Shown here: piece after piece, positions 17,136 to 28,171 of the stretch | Layout: each line of letters opens with the position of its first letter | Position numbering within the stretch: the stretch's first letter is position 1 | Source of the DNA: Pseudomonadota bacterium | GTDB lineage: Bacteria; Myxococcota; Myxococcia; Myxococcales; Myxococcaceae | NCBI GenBank assembly: GCA_023426545.1 | Contig: JAFAAN010000058.1 | Location: forward strand, 1 to 64,000 | Length of the DNA stretch: 64,000 nt | Direction of reading: 5' to 3' | Notes under the pieces: model-generated | Told to the model about the DNA's origin: nothing | What the model saw: only the letters and a program-made list of their open reading frames with translations | Databases searched by the model: none | Made by a program: the position numbers and the translations under genes

Positions 17136-17969
17136 TCAGCGGAGGAGCCCCGCCTCGCGGGCGAACCCGGCCACCACCGGCGCCACGCGCTCGAAGGCCG
17201 CGGCGTTGCACGCCAGCAGGCCGCGGCGGTTCTGCAGCTCCGCGCCGTCATAGGAATACGGCGTGCCGCCCAGGTCCGTCAGCACGCCCCCCGCCGCGCG
17301 CAGCACCGCCTCCGGCGCGCAGTTGTCCCAGCGGTAGCTCTTGTCGCTGACGTGCAGGTAGAGGTCGCAGGCGGCCTCGGCCAGCAGCCCGCACTTGAGG
17401 CCCACCGAGCCGCTCTGCCGCACCTCGGTGATGCCCAGCCCGCGCGCCACCGCGTCCGTCAGGTTCGAGCGATGCGAGCGGGACACCACCAGCCGCAATG
17501 CGGAGGGCTCCGCCGTGTCCGACACCCGCAGCGCGCGGCGCCCCTGCGCGCCCTCCACGAAGCCCCCCTGCCCCACCACGCCCCAGTACAGCCGGTCACC
17601 CACCGGGCGGTAGACGACGCCCAGCGCGGGCCTGCCCGCGATGGCGAGCCCCACGTGGATGGCGAACTCGCCGTTGCGGTTGACGAACTCCTGCGTGCCG
17701 TCCATGGGGTCCACGAACCAGCAGCGCTCGAAGCGGCTCGCGCCGGCGCTGTTGTCGGACTCCTCGGCCACCACGCCGTCCGACGGGAAGGCGGCGCGCA
17801 GCGCGTCCACGAGGAAGGCATTGGCGCGCTTGTCCGCCTCGGTGACGGGGCCCATGCCGTCCGCCTTGTCCTGGACGGCGAAGGGCGTGGCGTAGACCTC
17901 CAGCAGGATGGCGCCCGCCTGACGGGCGATGCGGCGGGCGGTGTCGAGTTCTGCGTCGAGCGAGTGCAT
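17136..17969 (-). CDS. cysQ: CysQ-like 3'(2'),5'-bisphosphate nucleotidase / inositol monophosphatase family
   Basis: 277-residue Mg-dependent phosphatase. Motifs: GPVTEADKRAN (metal site), VVAEESDN, VDPMDGTQEFVNRNGEF (the DPxDGT core) and SYRWDNCAPEAVLRAAGG (WDxxA/P motif). In sulfur metabolism CysQ removes 3'-phosphoadenosine phosphate, linking it in function to the sulfate operon 33 kb away; however that operon uses an APS-type reductase and lacks an active APS kinase, so inositol or another substrate remains possible. ATG 17969. It overlaps a hairpin with the convergent GAF gene end. Confidence 0.8.
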   Translation of the reverse strand: MHSLDAELDTARRIARQAGAILLEVYATPFAVQDKADGMGPVTEADKRANAFLVDALRAAFPSDGVVAEESDNSAGASRFERCWFVDPMDGTQEFVNRNGEFAIHVGLAIAGRPALGVVYRPVGDRLYWGVVGQGGFVEGAQGRRALRVSDTAEPSALRLVVSRSHRSNLTDAVARGLGITEVRQSGSVGLKCGLLAEAACDLYLHVSDKSYRWDNCAPEAVLRAAGGVLTDLGGTPYSYDGAELQNRRGLLACNAAAFERVAPVVAGFAREAGLLR

Positions 17970-18005
17970 GGGAAGCCTTCAGTCTGCCCCTCCGCCCGGC
18001 GCCAG

Positions 18006-20528
18006 TCACGGCAGACCGGGCCCCCGAGGCAGGTCGATGGTGAACGTGGCGCCCTTCCCCGGCCAGCTCTCCACGCGAATCGCGCCGCCGTGCGCCTCCA
18101 CGAGCCGCCGGGTGATGAAGAGCCCCAGGCCCAGCCCGCCGTAGTTGCGTGACGCGGCGCGCTCGAAGCGGTCGAAGATGCGCGCCTGCGCGGCCAGGGG
18201 AATGCCCACGCCGTGGTCCTGGACGCGGATGCGGGCGCCCTCACCGTGGCGCGTCACCTCCATCCGGATGGGCGCGCCAGCGCCGTACTTCATCGCGTTC
18301 GTCAGCAGGTTGATCATCACCTGCTCCATGCGGAGCCGGTCCCAGCGACCCGTGACGGGCGCGGGCGCCAACAGCTCGAAGGCACTGCCCGCCCGGCCCA
18401 TCTGCCCGCGCAGGTGGCCGGTGACGTCGCGGGCCACCGCCGCCAGGTCCATCTCCTCGCGCCGCAGCTCGACGCGGCTCTCGTTCACGCGCGACACGTC
18501 TAGCAGGTGGTCCACCAGATGGGACAGGCGCCGGAGCTGGTCGCCGAAGACGTCCATCATCGTTGACACCATCGCCACGGAGACCTGACCGGAGCGCTGC
18601 CGCGCCAGGGTCCGCTCCAGCTGCTGGACGCGCAGCTTCATCGAGGTGACAGGCGTCTTCAGCTCGTGCGAGGCAATCGACAGGAACTCGTCGCGCGAGC
18701 GGATGGACTCCTGCGCCTTGCGGTAGAGCTGGGCGTTCTCGATGGCGAAGGCGGCCCGCTGCCCCAGCTCCTCCGCCAGGGACCGCTCGCGCGGGCCGTA
18801 GGGGAGCCCCGGCTGCGAAGCGACGACCGACAGGACGCCCAGCACGGGCCCGCGTGCCCGCAGCGGGACATTCAGCAGGGCCCGTCCGCTCAGCCTGCGC
18901 ACGGCGCTCCACCGCTCCTCCTCGAGCCCTCCCGGATCCAGCAGGCCCGAGGTGTCCATGGACACCTCGGAGCGCCCCGTCGCCAGCACCGCATAGGGCC
19001 CACCGCGCATGCCCCGCCTGGGCGGATGGACCTCCAAGAACTCGCGCACGAGGCGGTCTCCCCCCGGCGCGCACGCGGCCACGGCCACGGGCCGCAGGAG
19101 CGTCTCCTTGTCGAGCACGGACACCGCGCAGAGCGCGCCCAGCGTCGGCACCGAGAGCTCCGCGACGCGCTGAAGGGTGGTCTCCGCGTCGAGCGACGTC
19201 ACCAGCGCCTGGCTCGCCTCGGCGAGGAAGCGCTGCCCCAGCTCCATCTGCTTGAGGTCCGTGATGTCGGTGGAGATGCCGCACAGCGCGTAGATGGCTC
19301 CCGACGAGTCGATGAGGGGAAACTTCTGGGTGACGTGGGTGTGGACGCCGTCCGCCAGGGGGAGGCGCTGCTCTGTCTGGAGGGCCTCTCCCGTGACGAA
19401 CACGTCCTGGGTCGTGCGATGGAAGCGCTCCGCCAGCTCCCGGGGGAGGACCTCGAAGGTGAGCTTCCCCGCGACCTCCTCGAGCGAACGGTGGAAGAGC
19501 CGCTCCCACTCGCGGTTCACGAAGATGTAGCGCTCCTGGCGGTCGACGATGAAGAAGATGGCGTTGGCGTTGTCAAGGATGGCGCGCATCCGCTTCTCGC
19601 TCTCCATGAGCGCCTCCTCCGCCCGCTTGCGCTCCGTCACGTCGGTCAGCACCGCGAGCGAGCGGACGACCCTTCCCGACGCGTCCCGCTCGGAGATGGC
19701 GGAGAGGAGGACGTCGACCACCTCGCCGTTCTTCTTCACCATCTGATACGGCACGTCCTTGCAGACGCCCGTCTTGAAGAAGGCCGGGAGGACGTGCTCG
19801 CGCGCGAACGCGCGGGACGCCGGGGTGAAGAACTCCACGGAGCGGCGCCCCAGGACCTCCTCGCGCGTGTAGCCCAGGGTGCTGAGCCAGAACTCGCTGA
19901 CGTTGACCAGCCGCCCCTCACTGTCGATGGAGTGCATCATCGCGGGCGTGTTCCGGTAGAGGTGCCGGTACCGCGCCTCTCCCTCGCGCAGCGCCGCCTC
20001 CGCGCGCTTGGTGGCGGTGATGTCCCGGAAGACGGACACCGCGCCCGCTGGCTCGCCCGAGGCGTCCAGGAGTTGGCGCGCGCCGACCAGCAGCCAGAGA
20101 CCGCCCGGGTGGCGCGGGTTGCGGACGTAGACCTCCGCCTGGTCCACGGCCTCGCCGCGGACGAGAGCCCGGCTGAGCGGCAGTCGCTCGGCGGGATACG
20201 GCGTCACGGTGTCGGGAAGGTAGAGCCCGAAGTAGCTCGGCCACCGGGACACGGACATCCCCGGCGGAGGCAGGGCTCCGAAAATCTGCTGGGCCGAGGG
20301 GTTGAGCAGGATGAAGCGGCCGTGACGGTCCACCACGGACACGCCCTCCCCCATGTCGAGGAAGACGGCCTCCAGGATGCCAGGCGGCACGCCACCCGCA
20401 TCGTCATGCTCCGTGCGCCCGTCCGTTCGCGAGGCGCCATCCCGGGAAAGCGGCGCCGACAACCAGGTGCTGTCGTCCAGGTGGTCCATGGAGAGGCTCG
20501 CATCGAGCGCAAGGAGGCAACCATCCAC
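18006..20528 (-). CDS. PAS-PAS-PAS-GAF sensor histidine kinase
   Basis: 840-residue soluble sensor kinase. Three PAS domains (about 25-135, 165-280, 290-410), a GAF domain (about 425-590), HisKA dimerisation domain with the phosphoacceptor H621 in SHELKTP, and a HATPase domain with NLLTNAMKYG (N box), DHGVGIP (G1) and GGLGLGLFI (G2). No membrane segment or receiver domain, so it should sense a cytoplasmic signal and phosphorylate a separate regulator, which is not adjacent. The start is set by AGGAG six bases before GTG 20528; ATG 20489 is possible but lacks a site. Divergent from the GNAT gene. Confidence 0.9.
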   Translation of the reverse strand: MDGCLLALDASLSMDHLDDSTWLSAPLSRDGASRTDGRTEHDDAGGVPPGILEAVFLDMGEGVSVVDRHGRFILLNPSAQQIFGALPPPGMSVSRWPSYFGLYLPDTVTPYPAERLPLSRALVRGEAVDQAEVYVRNPRHPGGLWLLVGARQLLDASGEPAGAVSVFRDITATKRAEAALREGEARYRHLYRNTPAMMHSIDSEGRLVNVSEFWLSTLGYTREEVLGRRSVEFFTPASRAFAREHVLPAFFKTGVCKDVPYQMVKKNGEVVDVLLSAISERDASGRVVRSLAVLTDVTERKRAEEALMESEKRMRAILDNANAIFFIVDRQERYIFVNREWERLFHRSLEEVAGKLTFEVLPRELAERFHRTTQDVFVTGEALQTEQRLPLADGVHTHVTQKFPLIDSSGAIYALCGISTDITDLKQMELGQRFLAEASQALVTSLDAETTLQRVAELSVPTLGALCAVSVLDKETLLRPVAVAACAPGGDRLVREFLEVHPPRRGMRGGPYAVLATGRSEVSMDTSGLLDPGGLEEERWSAVRRLSGRALLNVPLRARGPVLGVLSVVASQPGLPYGPRERSLAEELGQRAAFAIENAQLYRKAQESIRSRDEFLSIASHELKTPVTSMKLRVQQLERTLARQRSGQVSVAMVSTMMDVFGDQLRRLSHLVDHLLDVSRVNESRVELRREEMDLAAVARDVTGHLRGQMGRAGSAFELLAPAPVTGRWDRLRMEQVMINLLTNAMKYGAGAPIRMEVTRHGEGARIRVQDHGVGIPLAAQARIFDRFERAASRNYGGLGLGLFITRRLVEAHGGAIRVESWPGKGATFTIDLPRGPGLP

Positions 20529-20667
20529 CAACGACTCCTGGACGCCCTCCCCTTCAACAGTGTTGTCTCGTGGCCATGCCGCCAAGCCGCCCGTTCCGAC
20601 GAGGCCACCGCCTGGCGAGGAACGCCGATATAGAAGGCGCCTGTCCGTCCACTGCCCCGGAGTTGCC

Positions 20668-21162
20668 ATGCCTGTCACCCTTCGCCCCGCCAAGCCTACG
20701 GACGAGCCCGCCTTGGGACGCATGGGCGCCGCGCTCGCCCGGCAGCACCACGCGTTCGACAGCGAGCGCTTCATGCTCCCGGAGGACGTGGAGTCGGGCT
20801 ACCGCTGGTGGCTGGGCCGCGAGGCGAAGAAGGCGGACGCGGTCGTCCTGGTCGCGGAGCTGGATGGCGAGGTGGTGGGCTACGCCTACGGCCGGGTGGA
20901 AGGCGTGGACTGGAACGCCCTGCTGGACCGCAGCGGCGCCCTCCACGACCTCTGGGTGGACGAGAAGGCCCGCGGCGCGGGCGTGGGCGCGCTGCTCGCC
21001 GAGGCGATGATGGAGCGGCTCACGGCCCTGGGCGCGCCGCGCGTCGTCCTGCACACCGCGGCGAAGAATGCCCACGCGCAGCGCCTGTTCGCGAGGCTGG
21101 GCTGGCGTCCCACGATGGTGGAGATGACGCGCGAGGCGCCCCCCAGCGACGAATCCCCCTGA
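20668..21162 (+). CDS. GNAT family N-acetyltransferase
   Basis: 164-residue acetyltransferase of the GNAT fold. The acetyl-CoA-binding motif A is clear: LHDLWVDEKARGAGVGALL (R/Q-x-x-G-x-G/A as RGAGVG), followed by helix residues and motif B VLHTAAKNAHAQRLFARLGW. The N-terminus RPAKPTDEPAL is typical of the family. Substrate unknown. ATG 20668 has CGGAG about 6 bases upstream. Confidence 0.85.
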   Translation: MPVTLRPAKPTDEPALGRMGAALARQHHAFDSERFMLPEDVESGYRWWLGREAKKADAVVLVAELDGEVVGYAYGRVEGVDWNALLDRSGALHDLWVDEKARGAGVGALLAEAMMERLTALGAPRVVLHTAAKNAHAQRLFARLGWRPTMVEMTREAPPSDESP

Positions 21163-21263
21163 CGGGAGGCGGCGCTCGTGGGAGGCCCCCCACTGGAGCG
21201 ACCGCTCTGGCAATCAGCCGCCACGCTCTGCGTATGAGCCCCGTACGAAGAGGGAGACGTCGA

Positions 21264-22730
21264 ATGCGTGGGTTGAACCTGAGTGTCGTGAGCGCCGTCA
21301 TGGCGCTGGTCCTGGCGGCTCCCCTGGCGGAGGCCGCCTCCAAGACCAAGACGCAGGAGCTGGACCGGTACATCGGGCGGTTCCACCAGCTGGGCCTGTT
21401 CAACGGAACGGTGCTGGTGGCGAACGAGAAGGGCCTCCTCCTCAAGAAGGGCTACGGCGCCGCGAACCTCGAATGGAAGGTGCCCAACACGCCGGACACG
21501 AAGTTCCGCATCGGCTCCATCACCAAGTCCTTCACCGCGACGGTCATCATGCAGTTGGCCGCGGAGGGGAAGCTCCAGCTGGACGACCCCATCAGCAAGC
21601 ACCTGCCCGGCTACCGGAAGGACACGGGAGCGCGCGTCACCATCACCCACCTGCTGAACCACACCTCCGGCATCCCCAGCTTCACGTCGAAGCCCGCCAT
21701 CATGAAGGACACCGGCGGCTTCGACGGCGTCGCGGCGTTCGTGAAGAAGGCGTGCAGCGACGACCTGGAGTTCGAGCCGGGCACCCGGTACGCGTACAAC
21801 AACTCGGGTTACTACCTGCTCGGCGCCATCATCGAGCAGCTCACGGGGCAGACGTACGCGGAGGCCGTGAAGGCGCGAATCCTCGGCCCGCTGGGGATGA
21901 AGGACACCGGCTACGACGTGAGCGCCACCGTCCTTCCCAAGCGCGCCAGTGGCTACGCCAGCACGCCGGGCGGCGCCGTCAACGCGGCCTACCTCGACAT
22001 GGCCCTCCCCTACGCCGCGGGCTCGCTGTACTCCACGGTGGAGGACCTCTACCGGTGGGACCGGGCCTTCTACGGCGACACGCTGATGCCCGCGGAGCTC
22101 AAGCAGAAGATGCTCACGCCGGGCCTCCAGAACTACGGCTTCGGCTGGGTCATTGCCCCGATGAAGCTCAATGACGACAAGACGCTGGTTCCGGGCGTCT
22201 TCCACAGCGGTGGCATCAACGGCTTCTCCTCGCTCCTGGTCCGCGTGCCCGAGCGCAAGGAGACCGTCATCCTGCTCGACAACATGAGCCACGGCGGGCT
22301 GCAGGAAATCGCGGGCGGCGTGCTGAGCATCCTCCACGGCATCACGCCCCGTCAGCCCCGGATGCCCATCGGCGACGTCGTGATGCAGGCGCTCGACAAG
22401 GGCTCCGTCGCCGACGCCATCGCCACCTACCGCACGCTGAAGAAGACGAAGGAAGCCCAGTACGACTTCGGAGAATCGCAGCTGAACTCGGTGGGCTACC
22501 ACCTCCTGCGGTCCAACCGCACGGCGGATGCCATCGAAATCTTCAAGCTCAACGTGGAGGCGTTCCCCGCCGGGGCCAACTGCTACGACAGCCTCGGAGA
22601 GGCGTACGCGGAGCACGGTGACAAGGAGCAGGCCGTCGCCCACTACCGCAAGTCCCTGGAGCTGGACCCCGAGAACGAGAACGCGGTGAAGATGCTCCAG
22701 GAGCTGGAGCAGCCCACCGCCAGACAGTAG
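21264..22730 (+). CDS. Secreted serine hydrolase (beta-lactamase family) with TPR tail
   Basis: 488 residues: signal peptide (about 1-25, cleavage near AEA-AS), a class C beta-lactamase/penicillin-binding-protein-like serine hydrolase domain (about 30-370), and a C-terminal helical region with tetratricopeptide-like repeats (about 385-480, AVAHYRKSLELDPENENAV). Catalytic residues: S85-x-x-K88 in GSITKS, Y178-x-N180 in YAYNNSGYY, and an HSGG motif near 335. These enzymes act on peptides or esters in the periplasm or outside; the exact substrate is not predictable. ATG 21264 has AGGGAG 8 bases upstream. Confidence 0.88.
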   Translation: MRGLNLSVVSAVMALVLAAPLAEAASKTKTQELDRYIGRFHQLGLFNGTVLVANEKGLLLKKGYGAANLEWKVPNTPDTKFRIGSITKSFTATVIMQLAAEGKLQLDDPISKHLPGYRKDTGARVTITHLLNHTSGIPSFTSKPAIMKDTGGFDGVAAFVKKACSDDLEFEPGTRYAYNNSGYYLLGAIIEQLTGQTYAEAVKARILGPLGMKDTGYDVSATVLPKRASGYASTPGGAVNAAYLDMALPYAAGSLYSTVEDLYRWDRAFYGDTLMPAELKQKMLTPGLQNYGFGWVIAPMKLNDDKTLVPGVFHSGGINGFSSLLVRVPERKETVILLDNMSHGGLQEIAGGVLSILHGITPRQPRMPIGDVVMQALDKGSVADAIATYRTLKKTKEAQYDFGESQLNSVGYHLLRSNRTADAIEIFKLNVEAFPAGANCYDSLGEAYAEHGDKEQAVAHYRKSLELDPENENAVKMLQELEQPTARQ

Positions 22731-22760
22731 GCCGCGAGACACCGAGGCCAGCACCGCGAC

Positions 22761-22786
22761 GGGTGCCGCCTGTCTGGGCGGCCCCC
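22761..22786. terminator. Hairpin between convergent genes
   Basis: GGGTGCCGCC (22761-22770) pairs with GGCGGC plus CCC (22777-22785) around a TGTCTG loop. It lies between the plus-strand serine hydrolase and the minus-strand glnS. No T-run, so moderate confidence. Confidence 0.5.
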
Positions 22787-22803
22787 GGAAGACACGCCAG
22801 GGG

Positions 22804-24492
<1,689 letters not shown>

Positions 24493-24690
24493 GATGGGGG
24501 TGAATCCTCGTGAAGCAGCCGGGGGCCGGCAAGGTATTCCTACCTCATGTGCCGCCCAGCGGGGCCTCTTCGACGAAGTCTGGCGCCACCATGGGCGCCC
24601 GCCTCGCCAGGGGCCTGGAGGAGAACCCCGGGAGGGGGCCCCATTCATTCCCACGGCCAGGGGGCGGGGAGCCGGTCCCCCCGCCCTCCA

Positions 24691-25848
24691 TCAGAGCGAC
24701 GAGAGCAGGGCCTCCCAGGCCCCCAGGGCGCGCGCCGCGGACAGCTCCTCGGCGCGGCGCCGGGCCCGACTGGACAGGTCGCCGCGGTGCACCTCGTCCT
24801 GGACGACGCGGCCCAGGGCCTCCGCCAGCGCTTGAGGCTGCTCCATGGGCACCAGCACGCCGTGCTTGCCGTGCTCCAGCACCTCCGCGGGGCCAGAGGG
24901 GCAGTCGGTGCTGACGACGGGGCAGCCCAGGGCGAGCGCCTCCAGCAGCACCATGGGCAGGCCCTCGAAGCGCGAGGAGAGGACGAAGGCCACCGCCCTC
25001 CGCATCAGCGCATGCGGGTTGGGCGCGAAGCCCGGCATGAAGACGGAGTCGTCCACGCCCAGCGAGGACACCAGGGCCTTCAACTCCCCCTCCAGCGAGC
25101 CCTCCCCCAGGATGAGCAGGTGGTGGTCCACGCCGGCCTGCCGCATCAGCGCGTGGCTGCGGATGAGCACGTCGAAGGCCTTCTGGTGCTCCAGGCGGCC
25201 CACCGCGATGACCACGGGCTTGCGGAAGAGCGGCTCCGCCCACTCCGGCAGGGGCTGCTCACCGGCGGCGCGCACCTTGTCGCCATCCACGAAGTTGGGG
25301 ATGACGTGGAGCTGGTCCGGCCGCACCGGCACCAGGGCCTGGAAGGCCTTCGCGGAGTCGTGGCCGCATGCGACGATGCGGCTCATCCGCGGGTAGAGCC
25401 ACCGCAGGCCCCACAGCTGCCGCCGGGGCTGCTCGAGGTGGAACGCGCCCCAGTCGAAGTGGATCATCCCCACCACGGGCTTGCCGAGCAGCCGCCCCGC
25501 GAGACACGCGAGCAGCGCCGCCCGCCCCTCCTGCCCCGCGACGATGACGTCCACGTCACGCGCCTCGCGCACCAGCCGCCAGAAGAAGCGCGGCAGCATG
25601 TCTCGCCGGTACTCGAAGGCGTCCGTGCCCCACACGACCTCGGTCCGCTGCGGAATCCGGTCGCTCTGGCTCTTGGGGTGCGGACGGTGGTGGAAGAACA
25701 TCTTCGTGTCGAACCGGCCCGGGTCCAGCCCCGCCAGCACGTTGCACACCGACCGTTCGATACCGCCCGAGCCCAGGAACACCAGCGTGAACAACACCCG
25801 CTTCCTGGCTGGTGCCGGAGCCGGCTCCCCCTGTGTCGTTACGAGCAT
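24691..25848 (-). CDS. GT4-type glycosyltransferase
   Basis: 385-residue GT-B fold glycosyltransferase (Glycos_transf_4 plus Glycos_transf_1). N-terminal acceptor domain has FLGSGGIERSVCNVLAGL; the C-terminal nucleotide-sugar domain has VIPNFVDGDKV, AVGRLEHQKAFDVLI, and the E-x7-E donor motif SSRFEGLPMVLLEALALGCP. Likely adds a hexose to a lipid-linked or surface glycan; acceptor unknown. It stands alone, upstream of glnS in the same direction with about 200 bases between. ATG 25848; ribosome site weak. Confidence 0.87.
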   Translation of the reverse strand: MLVTTQGEPAPAPARKRVLFTLVFLGSGGIERSVCNVLAGLDPGRFDTKMFFHHRPHPKSQSDRIPQRTEVVWGTDAFEYRRDMLPRFFWRLVREARDVDVIVAGQEGRAALLACLAGRLLGKPVVGMIHFDWGAFHLEQPRRQLWGLRWLYPRMSRIVACGHDSAKAFQALVPVRPDQLHVIPNFVDGDKVRAAGEQPLPEWAEPLFRKPVVIAVGRLEHQKAFDVLIRSHALMRQAGVDHHLLILGEGSLEGELKALVSSLGVDDSVFMPGFAPNPHALMRRAVAFVLSSRFEGLPMVLLEALALGCPVVSTDCPSGPAEVLEHGKHGVLVPMEQPQALAEALGRVVQDEVHRGDLSSRARRRAEELSAARALGAWEALLSSL

Positions 25849-26006
25849 TACCCGCACTCTCAAGCGCCGTGGACCAGTCCCATTGGAGCACCAGGACACC
25901 CCCCGGCTCCAATCTGACCCACCTGCGGTCTAATCAACTTGCGGTCACCGCGCCACTCCCCGGCTCGGCTAGGGTTCGGTTTAATCCAAGTCATTCCCAA
26001 CAATCC

Positions 26007-26933
26007 GTGAAAACACGCGCTCAACTCCGCCGGCTCGCGGTGCTGGCGCCCCTCGGCGTGCTGCTGGCCGCGGCGGGGCACCTGGTGGTGAACGGCCATC
26101 GCATCGGCCAGGGACTGCTGCATCCGCGCCCCCTCCCCGTGCAGCGCCCGGACGCGGAGCCGGTGTTCGCGGCGCTGGAGGACGTGTCCTTCACCAGCGC
26201 GGACGGCGTGACGCTCCGGGGCTGGTATCTGCCGTCGCGCAACCGGGCCGCGGTGGTGCTGGTGCACGGCTTCGCGAACAACCGCGCGCAGCTCCTGTTC
26301 GAGGCGCGCACACTCGCGGCCGCGGGCTACGGGGTGCTGCTGTTCGACCTGCGCGCGCACGGCGAGAGCGGCGGCGACACCGTGACGTGGGGAGACCGGG
26401 AGCGGCGCGATGTGACGGCCGCGCTGGACTTCGTCTCACGCCGGCCGGACGTGGATCCGGAGCGGCTGGGGCTGTTCGGGTTCTCCATGGGCGGCACCAC
26501 GTCCCTGCTGGTGGCCAGCGAGGATGCGCGCGTGAAGGCGGTGGCGGCCGCGGGCGCCTACCCGGCGCTCGAAGCGGACATCTACTCGGGCTATGGCCGC
26601 TGGGGCGCGCTGAGCGCGGAGCCGGTGCTGTGGACGCTGCGGCGCGCGGGCGTGGCGGTGGACGCGGTGCGCCCCATCGACGGGATGTGCCGGCTGCGCG
26701 GCCGGCCGCTGCTGCTCGTCAATGGCGACGTGGACCCGGACGCGCCCGCGAAGCTCCAGGCCAGCCTCTTTCGCGCCGCCTGCGAGCCCAGGTCGCTCTG
26801 GGTCGTCCAGGGCGCGGGCCATGGCGAGTACGCCCGCGTGGCGCCCGGCGAGTACGCGCGCAGGCTGCTCCAGCACTTCGGGCCGGCGCTCGGCGCGCGG
26901 GCTCAGGAGTCGTCGGGGGCGGCGGACCAGTGA
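26007..26933 (+). CDS. Membrane-anchored alpha/beta hydrolase
   Basis: 308 residues with an N-terminal signal anchor (about 8-27) and an alpha/beta-hydrolase fold. Catalytic elements: oxyanion HGFANNRAQ, nucleophile elbow GLFGFSMGGT (Ser), acid near LLVNGDVDPDAP, and histidine in GAGHGEYARV. Resembles the BEM46/YfhR-type serine hydrolases. GTG 26007 (VKTRAQLRR) is chosen as the last start before the hydrophobic segment; no ribosome site is obvious. The 3' end overlaps the convergent bpt gene by 31 bases. Confidence 0.82.
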   Translation: MKTRAQLRRLAVLAPLGVLLAAAGHLVVNGHRIGQGLLHPRPLPVQRPDAEPVFAALEDVSFTSADGVTLRGWYLPSRNRAAVVLVHGFANNRAQLLFEARTLAAAGYGVLLFDLRAHGESGGDTVTWGDRERRDVTAALDFVSRRPDVDPERLGLFGFSMGGTTSLLVASEDARVKAVAAAGAYPALEADIYSGYGRWGALSAEPVLWTLRRAGVAVDAVRPIDGMCRLRGRPLLLVNGDVDPDAPAKLQASLFRAACEPRSLWVVQGAGHGEYARVAPGEYARRLLQHFGPALGARAQESSGAADQ

Positions 26934-27652
26934 GGCGCCTCGTCCAACGCGGGCCGCTCCTCCAGCAGCTCGTGGGGACGGAAGGCGTCCTTGTAGCGCA
27001 GTGACGCGCAGGCCTGGACGCGATAGCCCAGGTAGACGTGCGGAATCCCCCGGGCCCTCGCCAGCTCCACCTGGTGCAGCACGTTGGCCGTCCCCAGCGA
27101 CAGGCGCGCGTAGGCCGGGTCGTAGAAGAAGTACACCGCGCTCCAGGCGCGCGGCGTCTCGTCGCTGATGCCCACGCCCACCAGCCGGGGCCCGCCCTCC
27201 GCGCCGTCGTCGTACCAGGCCACCTCACGCGCCGAGGGGTGGGGATAGGAGAACTGGAGCGAGTACTCGCGCTCGGTGATGGGAGAAGGCGCCCACTCGC
27301 GCACCACCTCGCGCTCCGCGTGCCACTGGCGGTACAGGGCGAGCCGCGCCTCGTCCACCCGGGGCGTGCCCACCTCCACGCGCAGGTGCGCGCACGCGGC
27401 GCGCGCCCGCCGCTGGCTGCGGTTGGGCTGGAAGCCCTCCACGGGGATGCGCAGCGACACGCAGGCATTGCACGCGGCGCAGGCCGGCCGGAAGTACACC
27501 AGCCCGAAGCGCCGCCAGCCCCGCACCAGCAGGTGCTCGTATTCCTCGGGGGTGACGTCCTCCAGCACGAGGTTCTCGAGCGACGCCTGCCGCTCGGGCA
27601 GGTAGCTGCAGGGCCGAGGCGGCTCGACTTCATGGGCCAGGAGGAACGCCAT
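26903..27652 (-). CDS. bpt: Aspartate/glutamate leucyltransferase (N-end rule, Bpt)
   Basis: 249-residue aminoacyl-tRNA-protein transferase of the ATE1/Bpt family. Bpt transfers leucine from Leu-tRNA to proteins with N-terminal Asp or Glu, marking them for ClpS-ClpAP degradation. Diagnostic features are CSYLPERQASLE near residue 15, the cysteine cluster PACAACNACVSLRIPV at about 57-72, and the GNAT-like C-terminal half with YFFYDPAYARLSLGT and IPHVYLGYRVQACASLRYKDAFRP. ATG 27652 with GGAG-like purines upstream. Tail overlaps the alpha/beta hydrolase gene. Confidence 0.9.
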   Translation of the reverse strand: MAFLLAHEVEPPRPCSYLPERQASLENLVLEDVTPEEYEHLLVRGWRRFGLVYFRPACAACNACVSLRIPVEGFQPNRSQRRARAACAHLRVEVGTPRVDEARLALYRQWHAEREVVREWAPSPITEREYSLQFSYPHPSAREVAWYDDGAEGGPRLVGVGISDETPRAWSAVYFFYDPAYARLSLGTANVLHQVELARARGIPHVYLGYRVQACASLRYKDAFRPHELLEERPALDEAPHWSAAPDDS

Positions 27653-27792
27653 GGATGCCCCTTTCCTGGCGCGAGCAGCGACCGGCGTCAAGTCTGACCC
27701 AGCACCCCGGCGCCCCCGCTTCCGGGCAGCCACACGTCACGCCCGAGTGACACACGTCGTTTTCCCCACGCGGAGCCGCACGTCCGGTGGGC

Positions 27793-27808
27793 TGGCATGA
27801 CGTCTGCA
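27793..27808 (+). promoter_or_regulatory. Candidate sigma-54 promoter
   Basis: TGGCATG-ACGT-CTGCA, with the invariant GG (27794-27795) and GC (27806-27807) exactly ten bases apart, matching TGGCACG-N4-TTGC except for two non-essential positions. Transcription would begin near 27820, about 20 bases before the AGGAGG of the small gene at 27852. Confidence 0.55.
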
Positions 27809-27851
27809 CAACCAACGGCCAGCCTCGCCGGTGCGAGGCAGGAGGATGAAC

Positions 27852-28106
27852 ATGGCCCGCCACACCACGCAGACTTCGCAGAACCGGCTCGCGCACTGGG
27901 ATTTCGGTCGAGCGGATCGGCGAATCCGCGCGGCGACGGGAAGCCTGGATTGGGTGGGTGGCGGGGTGGCGTCAGGCGCTCGCGTCACGGTGAATCGGCC
28001 AACTCCAGACATCCCTGTCCTACTTGCAACCGCCGCGGCGCAGGTCGAAACAGACCCGGACGACCTCTTTGGAGGTGATTTCGACCTCCACTTCGCCAGC
28101 TACTGA
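27852..28106 (+). CDS. Small orphan protein, 84 residues
   Basis: Unrecognised 84-residue protein. ATG 27852 is preceded by a perfect AGGAGG at six-base spacing (ATG 27846 is also in frame but too close). Contains an Arg-rich middle (DRRIRAATG), a Gly-rich segment (WVGGGVASGARV) and an acidic, aromatic C-terminus (DPDDLFGGDFDLHFASY). Third-position GC is clearly lower than in neighbouring genes, suggesting a young or transferred gene. A candidate sigma-54 promoter lies upstream. The profile (short, strong ribosome site, acidic tail) could fit a secreted or modified peptide or a small regulator; nothing in sequence decides this. Confidence 0.6.
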   Translation: MARHTTQTSQNRLAHWDFGRADRRIRAATGSLDWVGGGVASGARVTVNRPTPDIPVLLATAAAQVETDPDDLFGGDFDLHFASY

Positions 28107-28171
28107 TGTGACGCGGTGACGCCGGGCTCGTCGGCTTCTCAGCCGTGGCCGTCAACACGTATAAGTCCGCT

